The notes under the pieces: generated by a model
Seen by the model: the letters and a program-made list of their open reading frames with translations, nothing else
Database searches by the model: none
What the model was told of the DNA's origin: nothing
Made by a program: the position numbers and the translations under genes
Source of the DNA: Paracoccaceae bacterium
Lineage (GTDB): Bacteria > Pseudomonadota > Alphaproteobacteria > Rhizobiales > Stappiaceae
Direction: 5' to 3'
NCBI GenBank assembly: GCA_013373445.1
Contig: JABXHV010000009.1
Coordinates: 1 to 55,787 of the forward strand
DNA length: 55,787 nucleotides
Part shown: positions 16,347 to 24,600 of the stretch, in pieces
How positions within the stretch are numbered: the stretch's first letter is position 1
Layout of the letters: the number at the start of each line of letters is the position of its first letter

Positions 16347-17216
16347 ATGGCGAAAATCGCATTCATCGGGCTCGGCGTCATGGGCTACCCAATGGCCGGT
16401 TATCTCAAGACCAAAGGTGGTCATGAGGTAACCGTCTACAACCGCACACAATCCAAGGCAGAAAAATGGGTTGCCGAATACGGCGGCACCTATGCCGGCA
16501 CTCCTGCCGAGGCCGCGAAGGATTGTGACTTCATTTTCTCCTGCGTCGGCAATGACAAAGACTTGCTTTCAGTTACAACAGGCGAGAACGGCGCGTTTCA
16601 TGGCATGAAAAGTGGCGCAATCTTCGTCGACAACACCACTGCATCGGCAGAGGTCGCACGTACGCTTTATGAAAAGGCCAAAGAAAAAGGCTGCGGCTTT
16701 ATTGACGCCCCGATTTCTGGTGGCCAGGCAGGTGCTGAAAACGGCGTTCTGACCGTGATGTGTGGCGGTGATCAAGACACCTTCGACACTGCCAAGCCGA
16801 TTATAGAATGTTTTGCGAAATTTGTCGGACTGATGGGTGGGAGTGGTGCTGGCCAGCTCACCAAGATGTGCAACCAGATCTGCATTGCCGGCGTCGTACA
16901 GGGCCTCTCAGAAGCCATCCACTTTGCCAAGCAGGCGGATCTCGATGTGACCAAGGTGATCTCTGCCATCAAGGGCGGTGCTGCCCAGTCCTGGCAAATG
17001 GAGAACCGCTGGGAAACCATGAAGGATGGCAAATTCGACTACGGTTTCGCCGTGGACTGGATGCGCAAGGATTTGGGCATTTGCCTCAAGACCGCCAATG
17101 ACACTGGCGCGCGCCTTCCTATGACAGCTCTGGTCGATCAATTTTATGCCGACGTTCAGGAGATGGGCGGCGGTCGCTGGGACACCTCAAGCCTTATTAC
17201 ACGGTTTGAGAAATAA
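16347..17216 (+). CDS. 3-hydroxyisobutyrate dehydrogenase family, NAD(P)-dependent beta-hydroxyacid dehydrogenase
   Basis: This 289-residue enzyme has the Rossmann motif IGLGVMGYPMAGYL, the substrate signature FIDAPISGGQAGAENGVLTVM, and the catalytic lysine in GAGQLTKMCNQ. Such enzymes oxidise 3-hydroxyisobutyrate (valine breakdown) or reduce tartronate semialdehyde or succinic semialdehyde; sequence alone does not decide. The ATG at 16347 has AAAGGGA 10 nt upstream. A strong terminator follows. The convergent neighbour is an Lrp-type regulator, which would suit amino-acid catabolism. Confidence 0.88.
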   Translation: MAKIAFIGLGVMGYPMAGYLKTKGGHEVTVYNRTQSKAEKWVAEYGGTYAGTPAEAAKDCDFIFSCVGNDKDLLSVTTGENGAFHGMKSGAIFVDNTTASAEVARTLYEKAKEKGCGFIDAPISGGQAGAENGVLTVMCGGDQDTFDTAKPIIECFAKFVGLMGGSGAGQLTKMCNQICIAGVVQGLSEAIHFAKQADLDVTKVISAIKGGAAQSWQMENRWETMKDGKFDYGFAVDWMRKDLGICLKTANDTGARLPMTALVDQFYADVQEMGGGRWDTSSLITRFEK

Positions 17217-17238
17217 TTTCACCCGAACTGGTAAATGA

Positions 17239-17276
17239 AAAACACCGACGCAGAAACTTGCGTCGGTGTTTTGTTT
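17239..17276 (+). terminator. Rho-independent terminator
   Basis: AAAACACCGACGCA (17239-17252) pairs with TGCGTCGGTGTTTT (17259-17272) around GAAACT, followed by more T residues. The A-rich 5' arm means it may also serve the convergent Lrp gene. Confidence 0.92.
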
Positions 17277-17314
17277 TCAGACTCTTTATGAAGAGCAGCG
17301 CAGTCAAAAACAGA

Positions 17315-17800
17315 TCACTCCGAGCGCGACTTCTCCGTCGCGACGTAGCCTAACGGCAGCTCGGTCGTGTATTTGATCTGCTCCATGGCAAATGTGGTCG
17401 AAACGTCCGAGATTTCGATTTTAGCAATAAGGCGCTTATAGAAAGCGTCATACGCCCCAATGTCGGGCACAGCGACCCGCAACAGATAGTCAACATTGCC
17501 GGCCATACGATAGAATTCCACGACCTCAGGAAACTCGGTAATGACATCGGCGAATTTCTTCAGCCAATCCTCGGTGTGCTGATTTGTCGTGATCGCAACG
17601 AAAGCCGTCACCTTGGCATTGACCTTTGCCGGATCGAGCAAGGCGACACGGCCCGTAATAACACCCTCTTCTTCCATCTTCTGGATACGGCGCCAGCAAG
17701 GCGTTGTCGACAACCCGACACGTCGGCCGATCTCGGCAACCGGAACGGTGCAATCCTCCTGAAGGATCGAGAGAATTCGTCTGTCTACCTTGTCAATCAT
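17315..17800 (-). CDS. Lrp/AsnC-family transcriptional regulator
   Basis: This 161-residue protein has the N-terminal HTH (DRRILSILQEDCTVPVAEIG, LSTTPCWRRIQKMEEEGVI) and a C-terminal RAM ligand domain (VVEFYRMAGNVDYLLRVAVPD). The segment ending TTFAMEQIKYTTELPLG is typical of Lrp/BkdR-type regulators responding to branched-chain or other amino acids. It stands alone, with an AT-rich 186-nt upstream region up to the UDG gene. Confidence 0.9.
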   Translation of the reverse strand: MIDKVDRRILSILQEDCTVPVAEIGRRVGLSTTPCWRRIQKMEEEGVITGRVALLDPAKVNAKVTAFVAITTNQHTEDWLKKFADVITEFPEVVEFYRMAGNVDYLLRVAVPDIGAYDAFYKRLIAKIEISDVSTTFAMEQIKYTTELPLGYVATEKSRSE

Positions 17801-17986
17801 TGCATCCGTTCCACATCGTCCAATGCGCTTTCAGAGACACCCTGCCCCTAAGACCTTGGCAGGCAAAAACCAACGCATTAAAATTTCACATATTTAAAAC
17901 TATTAGCATTTCAGTTTTAAATCTCAACCTTATTTTTATAATAATAGAATATTATGCTATCAATTCACAAATCCTACAGCTTAGAG

Positions 17987-18595
17987 TTAGCCATCTATCA
18001 GCTTGGACACGCGTTGGCGAAGCGCTGGCAACACATCATCTTCGAACCATGCATGCTTTTTTAGCCAACTGTTGTTGCGCCATGATGGGTGCGGAAGCGG
18101 GAGAACGGGCACTCCCTGTCCGGGTTCGATGTAAGTCTGCCAATTGGCAACCGTCGCTGTCAGGCTTTTGCCGCGCCGTGCTCCCAAATGATACTTTTGT
18201 GCGTATTGGCCAATCGCAAGCACCAGCTCGACTTGAGGCATTTCGCTAAAGATCCGCTGATGCCAAATGCGAGCGCATTCCTTGCGTGGTGGCAGATCGC
18301 CGCCCTTCGCATCGAGCCCGGGAAAGCATAGCCCCATCGGAACGATCGCAATATGGGCAGGATCATAGAATACGTCCTCCCCGACCCCCAACCACTCTCG
18401 CAAACGATCACCGGATGGATCCGTGAAAGGCCTGCCGGACTGATGGACGCGTGTGCCGGGTGCCTGACCGGAAATCAAAATACGCGCTGTTCGGGAAAGC
18501 TGAACGACCGGACGGGGCTCATGTGGCAAGGGCGTTCCATCCGGCTCCTCCACGCAGATCCGACAGGCTTTTATTTGCTCTTCCAGCGATTTCAT
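17987..18595 (-). CDS. Uracil-DNA glycosylase-like protein with probable 4Fe-4S cluster
   Basis: This 202-residue protein belongs to the UDG superfamily. Four cysteines at 11, 14, 90 and 107 have the Cys-x2-Cys...Cys-x16-Cys spacing that holds the 4Fe-4S cluster of family 4/5 enzymes. Motif A reads SGQAPGTRVHQSGRPF instead of the GEAPG of family 4 or GLAPG of family 5, and motif B is LPHPSWRNNSW. It would remove uracil or another damaged base from DNA, but the altered motif A makes exact activity uncertain. Confidence 0.85.
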   Translation of the reverse strand: MKSLEEQIKACRICVEEPDGTPLPHEPRPVVQLSRTARILISGQAPGTRVHQSGRPFTDPSGDRLREWLGVGEDVFYDPAHIAIVPMGLCFPGLDAKGGDLPPRKECARIWHQRIFSEMPQVELVLAIGQYAQKYHLGARRGKSLTATVANWQTYIEPGQGVPVLPLPHPSWRNNSWLKKHAWFEDDVLPALRQRVSKLIDG

Positions 18596-18766
18596 ATTCT
18601 TCCTTCAGAGCCGTTCAAAGGTTTCTCGCAGGCTCACCAATGGGCACCTGCTCTCATGAACACTCTTTATTTACCATGTACTTGAGTACGGTCTTAAGAA
18701 TTGGTGAGTCAAATGGCATCATAGCAACGTTCACTTTCAACGTTTTGGCAAAACTTGTTTAACCCG

Positions 18767-20311
18767 ATGGCACATGGTTCTGAAAACACAGGTGATCTGA
18801 AAGCCGAAATCAACCGGAAACGGGCGATCAGGCGGCGCGAGCTTGCGCGCACGATTACACATGTGCGCAATCGGATGGGTGACAAGAAGTCGCCCTTGAG
18901 CGACTTCCAGGAAGAACGCCAGCGAATTTTCGCCGATACACGCCTGAACTCGGCCTTTGCCGTGCCGATCCTCGGAATGATCGTCGCCGCGATCGCCTCC
19001 GTGTGGATCCATCCCCTTTACGTCTGCGCCTGGTTCTTGCTTCTCTTGACGTCGCATGGTGTGGCGGTTTTTGTCAGCCAGAACTATGTGCGTGCTCAAT
19101 CTCGCAAGAGCAAGAAAAACAATTGGCAGGCACGCTTCGTTTTGGCTGACCTGCTTTACGGAGCAAGCTGGGCGTGCTTCTTCGCCCTACCATGCGATCA
19201 GGACACTGGGGCCAATTTCCAGGTGTTTCAATTCGCGACGATGCTGATCGTCATTGCGATGAACACCATGCAGTCTGCGACGCTTCCACGCTCCCTGCTC
19301 GTCGCAACATTGCCGGTCTCGCTCATTGTTGCCGGCCAAATGCTCGTTGACGCGCGATCCATGCAGTACACACTTGCTGCGATGACAATCGGGGCACAGG
19401 GCTTTTTCTTTATACTGGGCCACCAGTTGATCAAAAACGCCAATACGGTCCTGGAATATCGCGCGGAAAAAGACCACCTGATTGCGGAATTGGAAACGGC
19501 CAACGCACTGTCGGATGAAGGCCGTCGCCGCGCAGAAGAAGCCAACCTGGCAAAATCGCGTTTTCTGGCGACCATGAGCCATGAGCTCAGAACCCCCCTC
19601 AATGCCATTCTAGGGTTTTCAGAGGTAATGAAGGACGAAGTCCTCGGCCCAATGAAAAACGCCACCTACAAGGGATATGCAGCCGACATTCACTCATCGG
19701 GTGCGCATTTGTTGAACCTCATCAACGAGATCCTCGATCTTTCTCGAATCGAAGCCGGTCGCCATGAGCTGCATGAGGAAGCTGTCTTCATGCAAGACAT
19801 CGCTGAAGATTGCAGCACGATGATGCAGATAAGAGCGAAGTCAAAAGAGATCACCATTCACGAGAATTTCGAGGACGGCTTGCCACGTGTCTGGGCCGAT
19901 GAACGTGCCCTGCGCCAAGTCATTCTCAATCTGGTCTCCAATGCAGTGAAATTCACGCCCTACAAAGGTGAAATCCATATCACGCTTGGCGCGACCCGAG
20001 ATGGCGGACAGTTCGTTTCTGTTCGCGACAACGGTCCCGGTATCCCTGAAGAGGAAATACCGATTGTCCTTCAGGCCTTCGGCCAGGGCTCTGTAGCCAT
20101 CCAGAGCGCTGAACCTGGAACCGGCCTTGGCCTTTCCATCGTCCAGGCTCTGGTGTCCATGCATGGCGGTATCTTCAAGCTGAACTCAAAACTGCGCGAA
20201 GGTACCGAAGCGATCGTGACGTTGCCCAAGGCACGTGTACTGGAATCCATGCCGGTCTATGACGCACCGCAGGCGCGCCCGCAACCAGCACATAGACGCC
20301 GGATAGCCTAA
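18767..20311 (+). CDS. Membrane sensor histidine kinase (PleC/PdhS-like catalytic core)
   Basis: This 514-residue protein has a basic N-terminal cytosolic region, about six membrane helices (roughly residues 60-220), a short coiled coil (EKDHLIAELETANALSDEG), and a kinase core. The H box is SRFLATMSHELRTPLNAILG with His272; the N box is LRQVILNLVSNAVKFTP; G boxes are RDNGPGIP and GTGLGLSIV. The ATG at 18767 is chosen over a TTG at 18755. The GFSEVMKDEVLGPM segment after the H box is typical of alphaproteobacterial PleC/DivJ/PdhS kinases that act on DivK-like regulators. No response regulator is adjacent. No HAMP or PAS domain is evident. Confidence 0.9.
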   Translation: MAHGSENTGDLKAEINRKRAIRRRELARTITHVRNRMGDKKSPLSDFQEERQRIFADTRLNSAFAVPILGMIVAAIASVWIHPLYVCAWFLLLLTSHGVAVFVSQNYVRAQSRKSKKNNWQARFVLADLLYGASWACFFALPCDQDTGANFQVFQFATMLIVIAMNTMQSATLPRSLLVATLPVSLIVAGQMLVDARSMQYTLAAMTIGAQGFFFILGHQLIKNANTVLEYRAEKDHLIAELETANALSDEGRRRAEEANLAKSRFLATMSHELRTPLNAILGFSEVMKDEVLGPMKNATYKGYAADIHSSGAHLLNLINEILDLSRIEAGRHELHEEAVFMQDIAEDCSTMMQIRAKSKEITIHENFEDGLPRVWADERALRQVILNLVSNAVKFTPYKGEIHITLGATRDGGQFVSVRDNGPGIPEEEIPIVLQAFGQGSVAIQSAEPGTGLGLSIVQALVSMHGGIFKLNSKLREGTEAIVTLPKARVLESMPVYDAPQARPQPAHRRRIA

Positions 20312-20330
20312 CGGTCCGCAGTGCAAGACC

Positions 20331-21380
20331 TTAAGACTGGCCAGACACACCAGCCATCTGGAAGGTTGCCATGCCTGTGTGCATTTCGGCAGCGGCCTTG
20401 ATGATGCCCGTGGCCAAAGCTGCGCCCGTTCCCTCACCCAATCGCATACCGAAATCCAGCAAAGCTGACTTACCCATTTGATCCAGCGCACGTTTGTGGG
20501 CTGTCTCGGCAGACACATGTGCGAAGAGGCAATGATCAAGACCGGATGGGTCCATTGCGTAAACAACGGCTGCCGCCGCTGTTGTGACAAAGCCGTCGAC
20601 AACCAGCGGCACGCGCTGAAGGCGTGCTGCGATGATCAATCCAACCATTGCCGCAATCTCGCGCCCACCCACTTTGCGCAGGATTTCCAACGGGTCTTTC
20701 TCTCCATTGAGACGTGCAACTGCAGTCTCTACGGCCACACGCTTACGCTCCAGACCGGCATCATCAACGCCAGTGCCACGTCCGACCCACTCGGCAGCAT
20801 CGCCGCCAAAAAGACCGTTGAGAACGGCTGCGGCAACAGTGGTGTTGCCGATGCCCATCTCACCAAGACAAACGAGATCAATGCCACCGGCAAGCGCTTC
20901 CATGCCATAGGCCATGGTCGCTGCGCAGTTGCTCTCGTCAAGCGCATCTTCCCGGGTGATGCTTGGTGTGGGCATTTCCACGGCCAGATCAAACACCTTC
21001 AATCCGATGTCGTTGGCCCGGCAGAGCTGATTGATTGCAGCGCCACCGGCCGCAAAGTTATTGACCATCTGGGTGTTCACCTCAGAGGGGAACGCCGAGA
21101 CGCCTTCATCGGCGATACCGTGAGATGTGGCGAAAATCGCCACCAGAGGGCGGGTGATTTTCGGAGAGCTCTTGCCTGACCAGGCTGCCAGCCATTCGGC
21201 AATTTCTTCCAGTTTCCCCATGGAGCCTGCTGGTTTGGTCAGTTGGGCATCTCTCAAACGCACTTCCTGAACCGCACTCTCGTCTGGCCCGGGCATGGAT
21301 TTGACCAGGTTGCGAATGTCGTCAAACGGCAGGGCAGTCTCAGCAAAGGACATGGATGAAGCTCCGGAATTGGCCTGCAT
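20331..21380 (-). CDS. cobT: Nicotinate-nucleotide-dimethylbenzimidazole phosphoribosyltransferase
   Basis: This cytosolic enzyme makes alpha-ribazole phosphate for the lower ligand of cobalamin. Its 349 residues include LTKPAGSMGKLEEIAEWLA, CLGEMGIGNTTVAAAV, VGRGTGVDDAG and MRLGEGTGAAL; Glu316 in the last segment corresponds to the known catalytic base. An ATG at 21353 is an alternative start. It is divergent from cobS, with an 80-bp shared promoter region in which I see no B12 box. Confidence 0.95.
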   Translation of the reverse strand: MQANSGASSMSFAETALPFDDIRNLVKSMPGPDESAVQEVRLRDAQLTKPAGSMGKLEEIAEWLAAWSGKSSPKITRPLVAIFATSHGIADEGVSAFPSEVNTQMVNNFAAGGAAINQLCRANDIGLKVFDLAVEMPTPSITREDALDESNCAATMAYGMEALAGGIDLVCLGEMGIGNTTVAAAVLNGLFGGDAAEWVGRGTGVDDAGLERKRVAVETAVARLNGEKDPLEILRKVGGREIAAMVGLIIAARLQRVPLVVDGFVTTAAAAVVYAMDPSGLDHCLFAHVSAETAHKRALDQMGKSALLDFGMRLGEGTGAALATGIIKAAAEMHTGMATFQMAGVSGQS

Positions 21381-21460
21381 GCGAAATGGAACAGGCCTTG
21401 GTCTAGCGGGTGGGCCGATCTATAACGTTCCAAGATCAAAGATCAAGATGGGGATATGCA

Positions 21461-22288
21461 ATGAACACTTCAGACCAGGACCATCAAAGCCTCGAGCGAA
21501 AGCCGCTTTTGGAATTTGTCGCTGACACGGCCGCCTGCATCCGCTTCTTTTCGCGTATCCCTGTTCCGCGTCTGTGCCGCTTTGACAGCCCAAACCGGGA
21601 ACCGGATTTCTCATCGATCTCCCGCGCCATTCCATTGGCAGGGTTCTTTGTGGCGCTTCCTGCAGCCATTCTGGGATTTTTGCTTGGTCTCACCGAGTTG
21701 CCGCCGCTGGTCGTCGGTTTTTTGGTCGTTGGAACACTGGCACTGACAACGGGCGCCTTGCATGAGGATGGTCTTGCGGATGTCGCGGATGGCTTTTTTG
21801 GTGGCTCCAGCCCAGAGAGCAGGTTGGACATCATGAAAGACAGCCGGATTGGCGCCTTTGGCACCGTGACGCTGATCGTTTGTCTGGGATTGAAGGTATG
21901 CCTGATTGCCGGCCTGCTTGACCGGTTCAATGCTGGAGAGGCCATGCTGATCCTGCTTGGGGCCGAAAGTCTCAGCCGATTGATGATTGTCTGGAAGTGG
22001 CAAGACCTGCCCTCAGCACGCCCCGGCGGGCTGGGTATTCGCTTTGGTCGACCTGAAGGCAAGATGCTTGGTCAGGCTTCCATTTTTGCGGCTATCACTC
22101 TCATTCCAGCAGCGATCAGCCTGTCGATTTTTTCGCTTTCGCTCGGGCTTCTTCTGGCTGCAGCTTTAAGCCATGGGCTCGGACAGCTCGCTGTTGGGAA
22201 AATCAAGGGCTTTACCGGCGATGTCCTGGGCGCCATTCAACAGCTTAGCGCGCTTGGTTTCCTTGTCGGCGCGCTCATAACAGCTTAG
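21461..22288 (+). CDS. cobS: Adenosylcobinamide-GDP ribazoletransferase (cobalamin synthase)
   Basis: This 275-residue integral membrane enzyme joins alpha-ribazole to adenosylcobinamide-GDP in the last steps of cobalamin assembly. It shows the early segment CIRFFSRIPVPRL, the catalytic metal-binding motif GALHEDGLADVADGFFGG, KDSRIGAFG and several hydrophobic helices. The ATG at 21461 has a GGGGA ribosome-binding site; the frame is open to 21410. It lies divergent from cobT, the usual functional partner. Confidence 0.95.
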   Translation: MNTSDQDHQSLERKPLLEFVADTAACIRFFSRIPVPRLCRFDSPNREPDFSSISRAIPLAGFFVALPAAILGFLLGLTELPPLVVGFLVVGTLALTTGALHEDGLADVADGFFGGSSPESRLDIMKDSRIGAFGTVTLIVCLGLKVCLIAGLLDRFNAGEAMLILLGAESLSRLMIVWKWQDLPSARPGGLGIRFGRPEGKMLGQASIFAAITLIPAAISLSIFSLSLGLLLAAALSHGLGQLAVGKIKGFTGDVLGAIQQLSALGFLVGALITA

Positions 22289-22308
22289 GGTGTGTTATAA
22301 CACCTTTT
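22289..22308 (+). terminator. Weak hairpin after cobS
   Basis: GGTGT (22289-22293) pairs with ACACC (22300-22304), followed by TTTTAG. The centre is the perfect palindrome GTGTTATAACAC (22292-22303), so an operator for the next gene is an alternative reading. Confidence 0.4.
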
Positions 22309-22348
22309 AGTTGTGCAATAGGATATTGCATGTTTTGGAGTCAGAGGC

Positions 22349-23581
22349 ATGCATCCCTTTTCAGGCCATTTTGACTTCGTCCAGACAGATCGACCGTCCA
22401 AAGCGCTTGTCCGGCTGCTGTGTATAGGTCTCTGCCTGATGCTGGCTGCCTGCGGAAGCCGCCCCGAGAGCGGCGCCCTAGCCCTGTCAACACAAGCCGC
22501 TCCGGGTGCTCGCACCCACAACATCATGATCGTCACCACCCGGGAACGGGACGAAAGGCCGGACACCTATTTCAACGGTGAGCGGGCCGGAACCATCGAC
22601 TATGCAACCGCCAGCATTTCGGTGCCGCCGAGCCACGAGGCAGGCGCAATCGAGTGGCCATCCACCTTTCCGGGCGACCCGGAAAAATCCTTCGTTGCAC
22701 GCGCTGCGTCCTACACCCCTGATCGAGCGGCAATGCGCGCGGATCTGGATCGCCGGTTGATGGAGCTGCCGAAGGGGCAACGCTCGGTTTTCCTCTTCAT
22801 CCATGGCTACAACACGTTGTTCAGCGAAAGCCTGTTCAGATTCACTCAGTTTGTGCACGATGCGGACTACAAGGGTGTTCCCCTGCTCTTCTCCTGGGCC
22901 TCCAGAGGCCAATTGCAGGACTACGTTTATGATCTGAACAGCGCGCTGGTCGCGCGTTCTGCCCTGGAGGCGACACTTGAAGACCTGGCGAACAGCAAGG
23001 CCGAGCGCATTGTTGTGCTTGCCCACTCGATGGGCAACTGGCTGATGATGGAAACAGCGCGCCAGCTGACGCCAGCACAACTCCGCAGGCTGGGACCCAA
23101 GATTGACCAGATCGTGATGGCAGCACCAGACATCGACATAGATGTCTTCAAGGAACAACTGCAAGCTCTGAAACGTCGAACCAAGGTCTCCAAACCTTTC
23201 ATCATTCTTGTTTCCGAAGATGACAGGGCTTTGAACATTTCAAGTAGAATTGCCGGCGGTAAAGCAAGGGTTGGTGCGTATGAAAACGATGAGGAACTTG
23301 CCGGCCTCGGTGCCGTCGTTATCAACCTGACCAAGCTTGAAGCCAAGGACCGCATCAACCACAGCAAATTTGCCGAAATGGCCAAATACAGTCCCGAACT
23401 CGGCTTGCTTGTTGAGCAAAAAGGTCTGAAACAAGTCAACTCTGATCAAGCACGGCAGGGAGATGCGCCAGTCGAGACACTCGCAACGCTTGTTGCAAAT
23501 ACCGCCCAGATTGCAATCACCCTGCCCGTTGCTCTGGTCACCGCACCCATCACCATACTACAAGGTGCGAAAGCGCAATGA
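22349..23581 (+). CDS. COG4782/DUF900 alpha/beta-hydrolase lipoprotein
   Basis: This 410-residue protein has a lipoprotein signal ending LMLAACGS (lipid-bearing Cys35), so it should be membrane-anchored on the periplasmic side. The alpha/beta-hydrolase domain shows the oxyanion segment FLFIHGYNTLFSES, the nucleophile elbow AHSMGNWL, the acid region VMAAPDIDIDVF and SEDDRALNISSRIAGG. Family substrate is unknown; esterase activity is plausible. The mid-C-terminal region after residue 320 is polar, and the extreme C-terminus is hydrophobic (IAITLPVALVTAPITIL). Confidence 0.87.
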   Translation: MHPFSGHFDFVQTDRPSKALVRLLCIGLCLMLAACGSRPESGALALSTQAAPGARTHNIMIVTTRERDERPDTYFNGERAGTIDYATASISVPPSHEAGAIEWPSTFPGDPEKSFVARAASYTPDRAAMRADLDRRLMELPKGQRSVFLFIHGYNTLFSESLFRFTQFVHDADYKGVPLLFSWASRGQLQDYVYDLNSALVARSALEATLEDLANSKAERIVVLAHSMGNWLMMETARQLTPAQLRRLGPKIDQIVMAAPDIDIDVFKEQLQALKRRTKVSKPFIILVSEDDRALNISSRIAGGKARVGAYENDEELAGLGAVVINLTKLEAKDRINHSKFAEMAKYSPELGLLVEQKGLKQVNSDQARQGDAPVETLATLVANTAQIAITLPVALVTAPITILQGAKAQ

Positions 23582-23615
23582 CTCTCCTACAGTCCGGCGG
23601 CCAACCCAAAGCAAA

Positions 23616-23789
23616 ATGAAGTCTCCTTGTACAAAAATCTGCCAAATTGATCATGTCAGTCAGCTGTGTCTCGGCTGCCTGCGGTCGCTTGATGAGATTG
23701 CATCCTGGAGCCGCATGTCAGATACTGAGCGCGAACAGGTCATGAATGATCTGAAGAAACGACGCTTGCAGCTTGCGTCGAAGGAATAA
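23616..23789 (+). CDS. DUF1289 small zinc-ribbon-like protein
   Basis: This 57-residue protein matches the DUF1289 pattern: KSPCTKICQID, then LCLGCLRSLDEIASWSRMSD. Cysteines 5, 9, 18 and 21 form a likely metal site. The ATG at 23616 starts exactly where the family begins, 34 nt after the hydrolase stop, so the two are probably co-transcribed. Function is unknown; these proteins often accompany housekeeping genes in alphaproteobacteria. Confidence 0.87.
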   Translation: MKSPCTKICQIDHVSQLCLGCLRSLDEIASWSRMSDTEREQVMNDLKKRRLQLASKE

Positions 23790-23803
23790 GCATTCCCCAT
23801 CGG

Positions 23804-23848
23804 ATGATCATCAGATAGATGATCACCTGATGGATGATCACCGGCGGA
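23804..23848. repeat. Three-copy 15-bp tandem repeat with TGATCA core
   Basis: GATGATCA recurs at 23804, 23819 and 23834, an exact 15-bp period; the unit is roughly GATGATCACCTGATG, drifting in the third copy. Each unit carries the palindrome TGATCA. It fills the 72-bp gap between the DUF1289 gene and the aspartic protease gene. Confidence 0.8.
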
Positions 23849-23861
23849 GTCCAAGGCACCC

Positions 23862-24566
23862 ATGATCCAGTTTAGAGGACTGCTTTTGCTGTCGCTGACA
23901 GCGGTCGCAGGATATGTGATCTATTCGTTTGTATCCGATCCGGATTTTTCACTGCAAAGCGCTGATTTCGACAATGAGAACCCACGCATTGTTTATTTGT
24001 CGATCCTCGCGTTCCTGCTTCTCGCCAGCTTTCTAAGCGGCCCCTTGAAGGTCCGGGAAGTCATGCGTGCAACAATCTTCTGGGGTGTGCTGCTCGTCGG
24101 GCTGGTCACGGCCTACGCCTATCGTCAGGAATTGACAGAAGTTGGCTACCGTGTGCTTGCGGCCCTGTCACCGGGGACCGGCATTACCCAGAGCGATGGC
24201 ACCATCATGGTGATCCGCGACACATCCGGACATTTCACCATTGATGCCAGGGTCAACGGCAAGAGCGAGAACTTCATGCTGGACACGGGAGCAAGCTCTG
24301 TCGTTCTAACCTATGAGACAGCGCAAAAACTAGGTATCGACCCTGCAACCCTTGCCTTCGTATTACCGGTAAAGACAGCCAATGGCCGATCAATCGTGGC
24401 ACCGACCCGTCTTGAAACATTTGAGATCGGTGACCTCAGGATCGACGACGTTCGCGCTTTGGTGGCACCAGAAGGCGCTCTGGAAATCAATCTGTTGGGA
24501 ATGAGCGCGCTCGACAAGTTGAAGGGATGGCGTATCGAAGGCGATCGCCTGATCCTCGAACCTTAA
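23862..24566 (+). CDS. TIGR02281-family retropepsin-like aspartic protease
   Basis: This 234-residue protein has three hydrophobic helices (about 5-22, 43-59 and 70-86), followed by a single retropepsin-like domain facing the periplasm. The catalytic motif is FMLDTGASSVVLT with Asp141, and the domain ends LEINLLGMSALDKLKGWRIE. The family is widespread in alphaproteobacteria; substrates are not established. It ends 34 nt before the convergent dusA stop. Confidence 0.9.
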   Translation: MIQFRGLLLLSLTAVAGYVIYSFVSDPDFSLQSADFDNENPRIVYLSILAFLLLASFLSGPLKVREVMRATIFWGVLLVGLVTAYAYRQELTEVGYRVLAALSPGTGITQSDGTIMVIRDTSGHFTIDARVNGKSENFMLDTGASSVVLTYETAQKLGIDPATLAFVLPVKTANGRSIVAPTRLETFEIGDLRIDDVRALVAPEGALEINLLGMSALDKLKGWRIEGDRLILEP

Positions 24567-24600
24567 GCGGGCACACATCACGCAAACAAGGAAAGCTTGT

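Noticed and set aside
21381-21460. Cobalamin riboswitch between cobT and cobS
   Set aside because: The 80-nt divergent gap is too short for the element and I find no B12-box sequence.
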